This document shows, piece by piece, positions 1 to 4,784 of a DNA stretch of 7,277 nt (positions are counted from its first letter, which is position 1; each line of letters starts with the position of its first letter). The stretch spans positions 1-7,277 of the forward strand of contig CAZTLI010000276.1 in NCBI GenBank assembly GCA_964614375.1, given 5' to 3'. Made by a program: the position numbers and the translations under genes. Under the pieces are notes generated by a model, which was given only the letters and a program-made list of their open reading frames with translations, did not search any database and was not told the DNA's origin. This stretch comes from CAZTLI01 sp964614375. Lineage in GTDB: Bacteria > Chloroflexota > Anaerolineae > Aggregatilineales > Phototrophicaceae.

Positions 1-75
1 AAGACCATCAGCAACACCAACGCCAATGTACGGATGGTGTTGGAAGTGTTGTTTCTGGATTATCCCGGTTTATAG
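1..75 (+). CDS. holB: C-terminal end of a probable DNA polymerase III delta' subunit (partial)
   Basis: The first 24 codons of the window read in frame 1 to a TAG stop at 73-75 and end in NTNANVRMVLEVLFLDYPGL. The pattern N-x-N-x-x-x-x-LEVL-x-LD-x-P is what I know from the extreme C-terminus of clamp-loader delta' (HolB) proteins of Chloroflexota-type bacteria, where the last helix of the collar domain lies. Delta' is part of the clamp-loading complex that places the beta sliding clamp on primed DNA. Only the tail is visible, so the call rests on one short motif. Another gene ending in a similar helix cannot be excluded. The gene converges on the secreted-protein gene with only 2 nt between the stop codons, and no terminator hairpin fits in that space. 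Confidence 0.5.
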   Translation, partial: KTISNTNANVRMVLEVLFLDYPGL

Positions 76-77
76 GG

Positions 78-1280
78 TTATGGCGCGCCCGTCGGACGGA
101 TGAACACCACAAAACTGCCAGTATTGTCTTCCATTTCTACAACGTCGTTAATTACAATTTCCAGACTTCCGCTGCTGCTCGCGGTGAAGGCGCCACCCGT
201 CCCGATGAAAAATGGCGATCCCCCGGCAATACGTCCAACCAGTGCGCCAATATTCACACCACTCATATAATAATCCGGGCTGGCAGGCCCAAAACTGCCC
301 GTCCCATTGGGGCCAAACCGCATCGTCGAGCACGAAAATTCCGACTCAGCCATTTCACAATCAGGCCACACATCAATATGACCTCCAACCACGATATGGA
401 CGGTATCGCCTGCGTTTAACTGTACACCTGTATCGAACCACCCATCATTTGTGGCGGGCAACACGATCAGTGTGCCCTCTCCGCCCGGCAGTAGCGGCAT
501 TAGAATAACGACATCGTGATACTGGTCTGGTACGAGCGATTGTGGCGCGGATGGCGCATGGCCTTCTGCGGCGGTGATTTGCTCACCCGCCTGTGCCGTT
601 TGTGATACACCGTCAGATGTCACTGTCGCGTGACCTTCGACGACACTGATGACCAGTGCTTCGTCCTCATTGACCGCTAAATAGACCGTGCTGCCCATCT
701 CGACTTCCACACCATTGATGAGAAAATTAACAGTCGTGCCCTGTGGCGATTGCACCATCACACCATCGCGCGGGACAGCGCCACACGTCACCTGTCCCAC
801 ACCTGTTGACAGGCGAAACGCTTGCATCGGCGCGCCAAAGCCATCGGGCGCATCGTCATCAGCATTGATTTGTGCATCGCCAAATATGAGAAACGTCACG
901 TTCTGACCGGGTAATGTATCGGGCAGATTGGCCTGTAGATTGAGCACCGCCACACCCCATACTTGCTCATCCAGATTGAGCGGCGCGGTTGTGATAGTCG
1001 CTATCGTACTAATAGGTGTCACATCCCCTGAATCGTCAAAATCTGTAATAGGCGCATCGTCAAAATCGACTGCCTGCACATTGAAATTACCATAACATGC
1101 CTCATTACGACCTAGATCGCCACACGCATTACCTATTGCTTCTAAGGCTGTATCTACCAGCGCATTACACGTCCGATCTGTTTCATCATCGTCAGGTGTA
1201 TCCTGCGCCGATATTGGGACAATCATCACACAAACCAAAAAAAGCCCAATCCACCAGAATCGAGACCGTAAAATCATCAT
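78..1280 (-). CDS. Secreted protein with FecR-like and LecA (PA-IL)-like domains
   Basis: This encodes a 400-aa exported protein. Residues 1-25 form a signal peptide: basic RSR, a hydrophobic core, and ISA before Q26. Residues 37-66 hold three cysteines (C38, C53, C62) in a TCNALV...ACYGN module that I associate with Chloroflexota extracellular proteins. Residues about 172-236 resemble a FecR-type beta-domain (VMVQSPQGTTVNFLING through the AGEQI turn). Residues about 278-395 resemble the galactose lectin LecA/PA-IL: WFDTGVQLNAGDTVHI, GPNG, IGALVGRI, and then INDVVEMEDNTGSF, which matches the calcium loop and final strand. The LecA sugar-contact histidine is not evident, so sugar binding is uncertain. 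GAGGAG at 1285-1290 lies 4 nt from the first ATG and 7 nt from the second (1277), so the start could be either. It is the last gene of the spoVS-PHP cluster, 16 nt after the PHP stop. The cellular role is unknown. Confidence 0.8.
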   Translation of the reverse strand: MMILRSRFWWIGLFLVCVMIVPISAQDTPDDDETDRTCNALVDTALEAIGNACGDLGRNEACYGNFNVQAVDFDDAPITDFDDSGDVTPISTIATITTAPLNLDEQVWGVAVLNLQANLPDTLPGQNVTFLIFGDAQINADDDAPDGFGAPMQAFRLSTGVGQVTCGAVPRDGVMVQSPQGTTVNFLINGVEVEMGSTVYLAVNEDEALVISVVEGHATVTSDGVSQTAQAGEQITAAEGHAPSAPQSLVPDQYHDVVILMPLLPGGEGTLIVLPATNDGWFDTGVQLNAGDTVHIVVGGHIDVWPDCEMAESEFSCSTMRFGPNGTGSFGPASPDYYMSGVNIGALVGRIAGGSPFFIGTGGAFTASSSGSLEIVINDVVEMEDNTGSFVVFIRPTGAP

Positions 1281-1296
1281 GCAGCTCCTCAGTAAA

Positions 1297-2118
1297 TTAG
1301 CGATAGGATTGAGTACGGGTTTTTAGTGCGGCGACGCAGCCCGGCGGGGGTGTATACATGCCCAACGACAACTTACCCTCATCATCCGGGCCATGAAAGT
1401 CCGATCCCCCTGTGGCAATTAGTTTATAGGCTTTTGTCAATCCTCGCAGGGTTTCGCGCGTACTCACATCGTGTTTTGGATGCACCACTTCGACACCATC
1501 CAGACCCGCAGAGACCAATCGCCCCATCAGCGTCTGATACCCTTTGATTAAACCCGGATGGGCCAACACCGCCACGCCGCCCACACCATGCAGCAGTTGG
1601 ATTGCCGTTTCGGGAGTCAGCAGGGTCCGCGCGACATAAGCGGGAGCGTCTGCATCCAGATAACGGTCAAACGCCTCTTGCCGAGACGAGACGTGCTTGG
1701 CTTCGAGCAGCGCCTGGGCGATATGCGGACGACCAATCGCCCCGCCAGCCGCAATCTGCTTGACGCGCATCCATTCAACCGGCACACCCAACGAAGACAG
1801 TTTCGCCAGAATTTTCTGGCCTCTGGTCATACGATCTTCACGAAATTGGATTAATTGACGTTGAAAGTCGGGCGTATCGGTAAAGTAATAACCAAGGATG
1901 TGTATGTCCATGCCATCACTGTAGCTACTTAACTCAATACCGGGAATAATCGTGAGGGATGCAGATGCAGCGTGTTGTGCGGGCGCGATACTGTTGGTGG
2001 TATCGTGATCGGTGATGGCCAGAGACGTTAGACCCCGTGCCTGTGCAAGCCGAACCAGTGCCTCCGGCGCATAAAGTCCATCCGATGCAGTGGTATGGGT
2101 ATGTAAATCAACCGACAT
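1297..2118 (-). CDS. PHP-domain metal-dependent phosphoesterase (TrpH/RNase AM type)
   Basis: The 273-aa protein is full length for the TrpH/YciV branch of the PHP superfamily. Members hydrolyse phosphate esters such as 3',5'-nucleoside bisphosphates, and some act as 5'-3' exoribonucleases on short RNA. All PHP metal-ligand motifs are visible: DLHTHTTASDG (residues 4-14; H6, H8, D13), ITDHDT (35-40), PGIELS with E62, H73, GRPH (129-132), LAHPG with H187, and GGSDFHG with D240 and H242. The central insertion (about 86-165) is typical of this branch, which favours TrpH/RNase AM over histidinol phosphatase or a polymerase PHP domain. It is probably cytosolic, since no signal peptide is seen. It starts 9 nt after the spoVS stop, with only a weak Shine-Dalgarno-like GAGA, suggesting coupled translation. 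The exact substrate cannot be read from sequence. Confidence 0.9.
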   Translation of the reverse strand: MSVDLHTHTTASDGLYAPEALVRLAQARGLTSLAITDHDTTNSIAPAQHAASASLTIIPGIELSSYSDGMDIHILGYYFTDTPDFQRQLIQFREDRMTRGQKILAKLSSLGVPVEWMRVKQIAAGGAIGRPHIAQALLEAKHVSSRQEAFDRYLDADAPAYVARTLLTPETAIQLLHGVGGVAVLAHPGLIKGYQTLMGRLVSAGLDGVEVVHPKHDVSTRETLRGLTKAYKLIATGGSDFHGPDDEGKLSLGMYTPPPGCVAALKTRTQSYR

Positions 2119-2127
2119 CTTGAAATC

Positions 2128-2442
2128 TCAGTCGCGTGGCAGCACCTTGAAGCGCACGGCGGTGCGCTCTTGACCGTCAATATCGACCTCTGTGAAAAAC
2201 GGGATAAACACGATGTCTATTTCATCGCGAGTCAAATAACCGCGAGCAATCGCCAGTGCTTTCACTGCCTGGTTGACCGCACCTGCGCCGATGGCTTGCA
2301 CCTCGGCATATTGATATTCACGAATGACACCTGCTATTGCCCCCGCAACCGCAGTAGAGCGTGACCGCGCTGAAACTTTTATCACATCTGGACCGTCGGA
2401 GTTCCCACCCGTGGAGCCGTAATTATCATTATGATCGTTCAT
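2128..2442 (-). CDS. spoVS: Stage V sporulation protein S (SpoVS) family protein
   Basis: The 104-aa protein matches SpoVS from residue 19 to the end: DVIKVSARSRSTAVAGAIAG, then AEVQAIGAGAVNQAVKALAI (46-65), IDIVFIPFFTEVDIDGQERTA, and a terminal LPRD. The family is about 86 aa long. Here an 18-residue Asn/Asp/Gly-rich hydrophilic extension precedes the core. A GTG at codon 20 would give a product of nearly family length, but the ATG at 2442 is kept because the frame is open and no better ribosome site is seen at the GTG. In Bacillus SpoVS affects late sporulation. The family also occurs in non-sporulating phyla and has been proposed to share the Alba nucleic-acid-binding fold. No other sporulation gene is present here. 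It is the first gene of the minus-strand cluster and is divergent from dnaA across the putative origin. Confidence 0.93.
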   Translation of the reverse strand: MNDHNDNYGSTGGNSDGPDVIKVSARSRSTAVAGAIAGVIREYQYAEVQAIGAGAVNQAVKALAIARGYLTRDEIDIVFIPFFTEVDIDGQERTAVRFKVLPRD

Positions 2443-2534
2443 TGTGATCTACCATATTTTTAATGAGAAATTTCAATATCGCTGCAATACACATGCCTCG
2501 ACTGGGCACGCTCTCAAATAAGTCCCAGCAACCT

Positions 2535-2546
2535 GTATCAAGATAC
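2535..2546. repeat. 12-bp palindrome in the spoVS leader
   Basis: GTATC-AA-GATAC is a perfect inverted repeat with a 2-nt centre. It lies about 95 nt upstream of the spoVS start and downstream of the proposed promoter. A dimeric regulator site is possible. The centre is too short for a stable RNA hairpin loop without opening the innermost pairs. Its function is unknown. Confidence 0.35.
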
Positions 2547-2620
2547 GCCGGTGCATATTCAGGCCAACGGCGCTACCATGAACAGCCTACGAACCGATAT
2601 GCGGTGATCCAAATGTGTGC

Positions 2621-2629
2621 ATTATAGCA
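2621..2629 (-). promoter_or_regulatory. Extended -10 promoter candidate for the spoVS cluster
   Basis: On the minus strand the sequence reads TGCTATAAT, a perfect extended -10 (TGn plus the TATAAT consensus). No good -35 is found at 16-18 nt upstream, which is acceptable for extended -10 promoters. Transcription would start near 2614 and run leftward into spoVS, the PHP gene and the secreted protein gene, leaving a leader of about 170 nt. The gene direction and the lack of any other good minus-strand promoter in the gap support the call. Confidence 0.5.
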
Positions 2630-2813
2630 TGAGATTATATTTTTGCATGATTCGCAGCCCCCGTTTCTGTTTGTACTGCATTGCCTACATGCTGACCACC
2701 ATTGATGTTGATCGAGGGTTTACACTCTTCACAAATTTTACCCATAAAACGCTATCACGTCTACCAACCGGGAAAAGTTCAGCCACAGCGCGATACAAAC
2801 CGAAGGGGGGAAG

Positions 2814-2822
2814 TTATCCCAA
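2814..2822 (+). promoter_or_regulatory. DnaA-type box 1 (TTATCCCAA)
   Basis: This is an exact copy of the repeated 9-mer and the leftmost of the cluster. Its 3' half also forms the left arm of the palindrome CCCAAATTTGGG, so a second half-site faces it on the other strand. Confidence 0.75.
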
Positions 2823-2829
2823 ATTTGGG
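2818..2829. repeat. 12-bp perfect palindrome overlapping box 1
   Basis: CCCAAATTTGGG reads the same on both strands. It contains the CCCAA half of box 1 and an opposed TTGGG half-site, but the right half lacks the ATAA needed for a full second box. It could place two DnaA domains face to face, or be the operator of another dimeric protein. Confidence 0.5.
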
Positions 2830-2846
2830 CGCTAAATGGCCTTTTC

Positions 2847-2871
2847 TGCATGAATTATCCCAACGTTAAAA
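2847..2871 (+). repeat. 25-bp direct repeat, copy A (contains box 2)
   Basis: The repeat begins TGCATGAA, contains TTATCCCAA, and ends CGTTAAAA. It matches copy B at 3054-3078 in 24 of 25 positions; the one difference is G here against C there. A further weak match follows: ACGCGATTCC here and ACGCGATTTC after copy B. The two copies start 207 bp apart on the same strand. Confidence 0.9.
2855..2863 (+). promoter_or_regulatory. DnaA-type box 2 (TTATCCCAA)
   Basis: This exact copy of the 9-mer sits inside the 25-bp direct repeat, 41 bp to the right of box 1 and on the same strand. It borders the AT-rich candidate unwinding segment on its left side. Confidence 0.8.
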
Positions 2872-2932
2872 AATTAAGAATTTCACAAACGCGATTCCTT
2901 AACCTTTCTTAACCAAATTTACGAGCGAAAAA
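2864..2932. other. Candidate DNA unwinding element (AT-rich)
   Basis: This 69-bp stretch between boxes 2 and 3 is rich in A and T; for example, 21 of 24 bases at 2866-2889 are A or T. It holds the 10-bp tandem repeat at 2895-2914. Being AT-rich, flanked by boxes on both sides and holding short tandem repeats is what bacterial unwinding elements look like. No opening has been shown, and the AT-rich segment at 3003-3050 is an alternative. Confidence 0.5.
2895..2914 (+). repeat. Tandem 10-bp repeat in the AT-rich segment
   Basis: The two units TTCCTTAACC and TTTCTTAACC are directly adjacent and differ at one base. The 10-bp period is about one helical turn, so both copies present the same face. 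It may be a site for DnaA-ATP on single strands, or for another origin factor. Confidence 0.65.
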
Positions 2933-2941
2933 TTGGGATAA
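2933..2941 (-). promoter_or_regulatory. DnaA-type box 3 (TTATCCCAA, reverse)
   Basis: This is the only exact copy on the minus strand, seen on plus as TTGGGATAA. With box 4 it makes a 10-bp inverted repeat (2933-2942 and 2972-2981). The space between holds a short GGGG (2945-2948) / CCCC (2956-2959) pair. Confidence 0.75.
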
Positions 2942-2972
2942 ATCGGGGCGATTGACCCCCAAAATTGCGGTT

Positions 2973-2981
2973 TTATCCCAA
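2973..2981 (+). promoter_or_regulatory. DnaA-type box 4 (TTATCCCAA)
   Basis: This exact copy is 40 bp from box 3 in opposite orientation and 21 bp from box 5 in the same orientation. The 21-bp step is two helical turns, so boxes 4 and 5 lie on the same face of the DNA. Confidence 0.8.
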
Positions 2982-2993
2982 GTGTTGCGCGCT

Positions 2994-3002
2994 TTATCCC
3001 AA
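2994..3002 (+). promoter_or_regulatory. DnaA-type box 5 (TTATCCCAA)
   Basis: This exact copy is followed at 3009-3017 by a degenerate minus-strand copy (ATTTCCCAA, 7 of 9). As a result CCCAA (2998-3002) and TTGGG (3009-3013) form an inverted pair with a 6-nt spacer. Confidence 0.75.
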
Positions 3003-3053
3003 GTTTATTTGGGAAATGAAATGTGAAATAAAAGCCGTTATGTTAAAGTTCCG

Positions 3054-3078
3054 TGCATGAATTATCCCAACCTTAAAA
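3054..3078 (+). repeat. 25-bp direct repeat, copy B (contains box 6)
   Basis: This is the second copy of the repeat described at 2847-2871, with 24 of 25 bases identical and CCTTAAAA at its end. It brackets the right edge of the box cluster and lies 24 bp upstream of the dnaA -35 element. Confidence 0.9.
3062..3070 (+). promoter_or_regulatory. DnaA-type box 6 (TTATCCCAA)
   Basis: This rightmost exact copy is inside direct repeat copy B. It ends 32 bp before the -35 of the dnaA promoter, a position from which bound DnaA could repress or activate its own transcription. Confidence 0.8.
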
Positions 3079-3102
3079 TTTTCAGATTCGACGCGATTTC
3101 AG

Positions 3103-3131
3103 TTGAGGAACAATCCGTCCTGCGCTATACT
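3103..3131 (+). promoter_or_regulatory. sigma70-type promoter for dnaA
   Basis: TTGAGG (3103-3108) and TATACT (3126-3131) are separated by exactly 17 bp. They match the consensus at 4 of 6 and 5 of 6 positions. Transcription would start near 3138, leaving a leader of about 245 nt before the preferred dnaA start. The promoter sits just right of the last DnaA-type box, which fits autoregulation. The -35/-10 fit is seen directly; its use is inferred. Confidence 0.7.
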
Positions 3132-3137
3132 AGGGAT

Positions 3138-3383
3138 GAATATAAGCCAGTGCTTTTATCGGGGGTAACCACACCTCGACAGTGGTAATCGGTACACACC
3201 CCTGCTGATTACACAATACTGGTACAACACCAAACACACGGTAACAAAACACTTCAAGGGAACGGGGTCTATAACGAGCCTGGCGGGTTTATTTTGCCCG
3301 CTGCGGGAAGCGCCGACTGTGCGTTTTACCGTCTCTTATAGTCTATGGTTGTAGGATGCAAATACGAAAAGGGTATAAAGTCT
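3138..3383 (+). other. Long dnaA leader with A/C-rich GGTA repeats and hairpins
   Basis: No gene is seen here. The early leader repeats GGTA followed by A/C-rich sequence: GGTAACCACACC (3164-3175), GGTAATC (3184-3190), GGTACACACC (3191-3200), GGTACAACACC (3221-3231) and GGTAACAAAACAC (3240-3252). A compound stem is possible: GGGGT (3162-3166) with ACCCC (3198-3202), enclosing ACCAC (3168-3172) with GTGGT (3182-3186). A second hairpin is at 3283-3301. A leader of this length is room for post-transcriptional control of dnaA, but it matches no riboswitch class that I recognise. Confidence 0.4.
3283..3301 (+). repeat. GCGGG/CCCGC hairpin in the dnaA leader
   Basis: Five G/C pairs (3283-3287 with 3297-3301) enclose a 9-nt T-rich loop. 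There is no following T-run, so it is not a normal intrinsic terminator. It ends about 80 nt before the GTG start. Confidence 0.4.
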
Positions 3384-4784
3384 GTGGATGCTGAACGCGC
3401 GTGGGACGTGGCGCTTAGCCAACTTGAACTCCAACTAAATCGCGCTAGTTTTGATACGTGGCTGCGTAAGACCACGTTCTTACGGCATGACAGCGGCACA
3501 TTTGTCATTGGCGCACACAGTCCCTATGCCCGCGATATGCTGCAACATCGCCTCTATCGCACGCTGCGACGTGTCCTCAGCGAGGTGGTCGGCACAGACG
3601 TTGAACTGTGCTTTGAGGTCTATAAACCTGAACGTCCTAAAACCAACCCCGATACTGACAATGAGATGCCGCTGTTTAAGCTGTTGGCCCAGCAAGCCCA
3701 GGAAGAGCTAGACACCGCCCCCCTCCACGAACAAATCGTGCGTCCCGAACGCGCCACCCTGCCCGAAAGCAAACTCAACGCGCGGCTGACATTCGAACGA
3801 TTTGTGGTCAATAAATCCAATCGCATGGCCTATGAAGCGGCACGGTCTGTCGCGGAATATCCGGCAAGCGTTTATAACCCGCTGCTGATTTATGGCGGTG
3901 TCGGTATCGGCAAGACGCACATGCTGCAAGCGATTGCCCATGTTTACCAGACGAAAGGCCTGCGGACGCTGTATATTCCATCGGAAGCCTTCGTTAACGA
4001 CCTGGTGGATTCTATCCGCAATCGCACAACGGCGATGTTCCGCGAAAAATATCGCACTGCCGACGTGCTGCTGGTTGATGACATACAGTTCATCCGCAAC
4101 AAAGAAAGCACACAGGAAGAATTTTTCCACACCTTCAACACGCTGACGACCTATAATAAACAGGTTGTGCTGGCTTCAGACCGTCACCCGCGCGAACTCG
4201 AAACCCTGGAAGCCCGTTTGCGTTCCCGTTTTGAAGGCGGATTAGTGGTCGATATTCAACCGCCCGAATTTGAAACGCGCGTGGCAATCGTCGAGATGTG
4301 GGCGAACGAACGCAGCATCGAACTGGATCGGTCAATTGTTGAAATGATTGCCGAACATGCCCACAATCATGTACGGGAATTAGAAGGTGTATTCAACCAG
4401 ATTCTCGCCAAAACACATCTTGCAGGCGGGTCAATTTCACTGCATAAAGCCGAGAAAACGTTAAACAATTTTGAGCGCAAACGCGAATACATCACACTGG
4501 CGATGGTCGTGAATGCCACCGCCGAAGCGCATGGTGTCAATCCACACGACCTCATGGGCAAACGACGCACAAGCCGCATCACACAGGCGCGGCAAGTCGG
4601 CATGTACCTCGCGCGGGAAATGACCGATGCCTCGCTGCCACAGATTGGCGAAGCCTTTGGTGGGCGCACGCACAGCACAGTTTTGCATAGCTGCAATAAA
4701 GTCGCCGAAGATATAGAAGTCGATGATATTTTGCGAATGCGAATCGAAAAAATCAAACATCGTTTGCGTCGTGCCGATGCCTGA
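3384..4784 (+). CDS. dnaA: Chromosomal replication initiator protein DnaA
   Basis: DnaA binds origin boxes and, in its ATP form, opens the duplex and recruits the helicase. The GTG start at 3384 gives 466 aa; AAAGGG at 3368-3373 lies 10 nt upstream, and the product opens (M)DAERAWDVALSQLELQ, like family N-termini. The in-frame ATG at 3345 adds 13 atypical residues and has no ribosome site. Domain I covers about 1-80 and a linker about 81-130. The AAA+ core shows GGVGIGKT (171-178), VLLVDDIQFI (228-237), ASDRHP sensor 1 (264-269), ARLRSRF (277-283) with the box VII arginine finger, and VRELEG sensor 2 (330-335). Domain IV (about 368-466) has KRRTSRITQARQ and the signature GGRTHSTVLHS (426-436). 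Most DnaA proteins have GGRDHTT here, so D and T, which contact bases in E. coli (D433, T435), are T and S. The stop overlaps the Nudix gene. Confidence 0.97.
   Translation: MDAERAWDVALSQLELQLNRASFDTWLRKTTFLRHDSGTFVIGAHSPYARDMLQHRLYRTLRRVLSEVVGTDVELCFEVYKPERPKTNPDTDNEMPLFKLLAQQAQEELDTAPLHEQIVRPERATLPESKLNARLTFERFVVNKSNRMAYEAARSVAEYPASVYNPLLIYGGVGIGKTHMLQAIAHVYQTKGLRTLYIPSEAFVNDLVDSIRNRTTAMFREKYRTADVLLVDDIQFIRNKESTQEEFFHTFNTLTTYNKQVVLASDRHPRELETLEARLRSRFEGGLVVDIQPPEFETRVAIVEMWANERSIELDRSIVEMIAEHAHNHVRELEGVFNQILAKTHLAGGSISLHKAEKTLNNFERKREYITLAMVVNATAEAHGVNPHDLMGKRRTSRITQARQVGMYLAREMTDASLPQIGEAFGGRTHSTVLHSCNKVAEDIEVDDILRMRIEKIKHRLRRADA

Larger units (their letters stand above)
2443..2813. other. 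Gene-free left part of the dnaA-spoVS intergenic region
   Basis: These 371 bp lie between the spoVS start and the first DnaA-type box. No convincing gene is present. The region carries an extended -10 promoter pointing at spoVS (2621-2629), a second TATAAT on the minus strand at 2634-2639 without a -35, a 12-bp palindrome at 2535-2546, and a CGCCG/CGGCG inverted repeat (2546-2550 and 2568-2572). If transcription begins near 2614, about 170 nt form the spoVS leader. The stretch 2719-2760 is A/T- and A/C-rich but holds no exact box. Confidence 0.6.
2814..3078. other. oriC: Putative chromosomal replication origin (oriC)
   Basis: The region lies immediately upstream of dnaA and holds six exact copies of TTATCCCAA: 2814-2822, 2855-2863, 2933-2941 (minus strand), 2973-2981, 2994-3002 and 3062-3070. 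A seventh, degenerate copy is on minus at 3009-3017 (7 of 9). Start-to-start distances are 41, 78, 40, 21 and 68 bp, and three of these are near whole helical turns. No exact copy occurs elsewhere in the window. By chance a given 9-mer would be expected about 0.007 times in 900 bp counting both strands. The 9-mer shares TTATCC and the final A with the E. coli DnaA box TTATCCACA, but has CA in place of AC. An AT-rich segment with a tandem repeat lies between boxes 2 and 3. The clustering is visible directly. Origin function is inferred from clustering and the dnaA context. Confidence 0.85.

Noticed and set aside
60..68. TTATCCCGG as an additional DnaA-type box
   Set aside because: Only 7 of 9 match and it lies inside the holB end. 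A similar 7-of-9 copy at 2199-2207 is inside spoVS. Both are isolated and fit chance.
2617..2835. Plus-strand 72-codon ORF in the intergenic region
   Set aside because: It runs through the spoVS promoter and box 1, has no ribosome site, and its product resembles nothing; it is best explained as a chance frame.
2814..3078. CRISPR array or plasmid iteron array
   Set aside because: Box spacing is irregular with mixed orientation, there is no long repeat-spacer pattern and no cas or rep gene. The neighbouring dnaA argues for a chromosomal origin.
3283..3301. Intrinsic terminator before dnaA
   Set aside because: The stem is only 5 bp and no T-run follows it; it lies inside the dnaA leader where termination would need a regulated structure that I cannot support.
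3345..3383. Extending dnaA to the in-frame ATG at 3345
   Set aside because: The added 13 residues do not look like a DnaA N-terminus and there is no ribosome site before that ATG, while the GTG at 3384 begins at the usual domain I start and has AAAGGG upstream.
3708..4130. 140-codon antisense ORF inside dnaA
   Set aside because: It lies wholly opposite the conserved AAA+ core, whose codons explain the sequence. The same applies to the antisense frame at 4367-4789.
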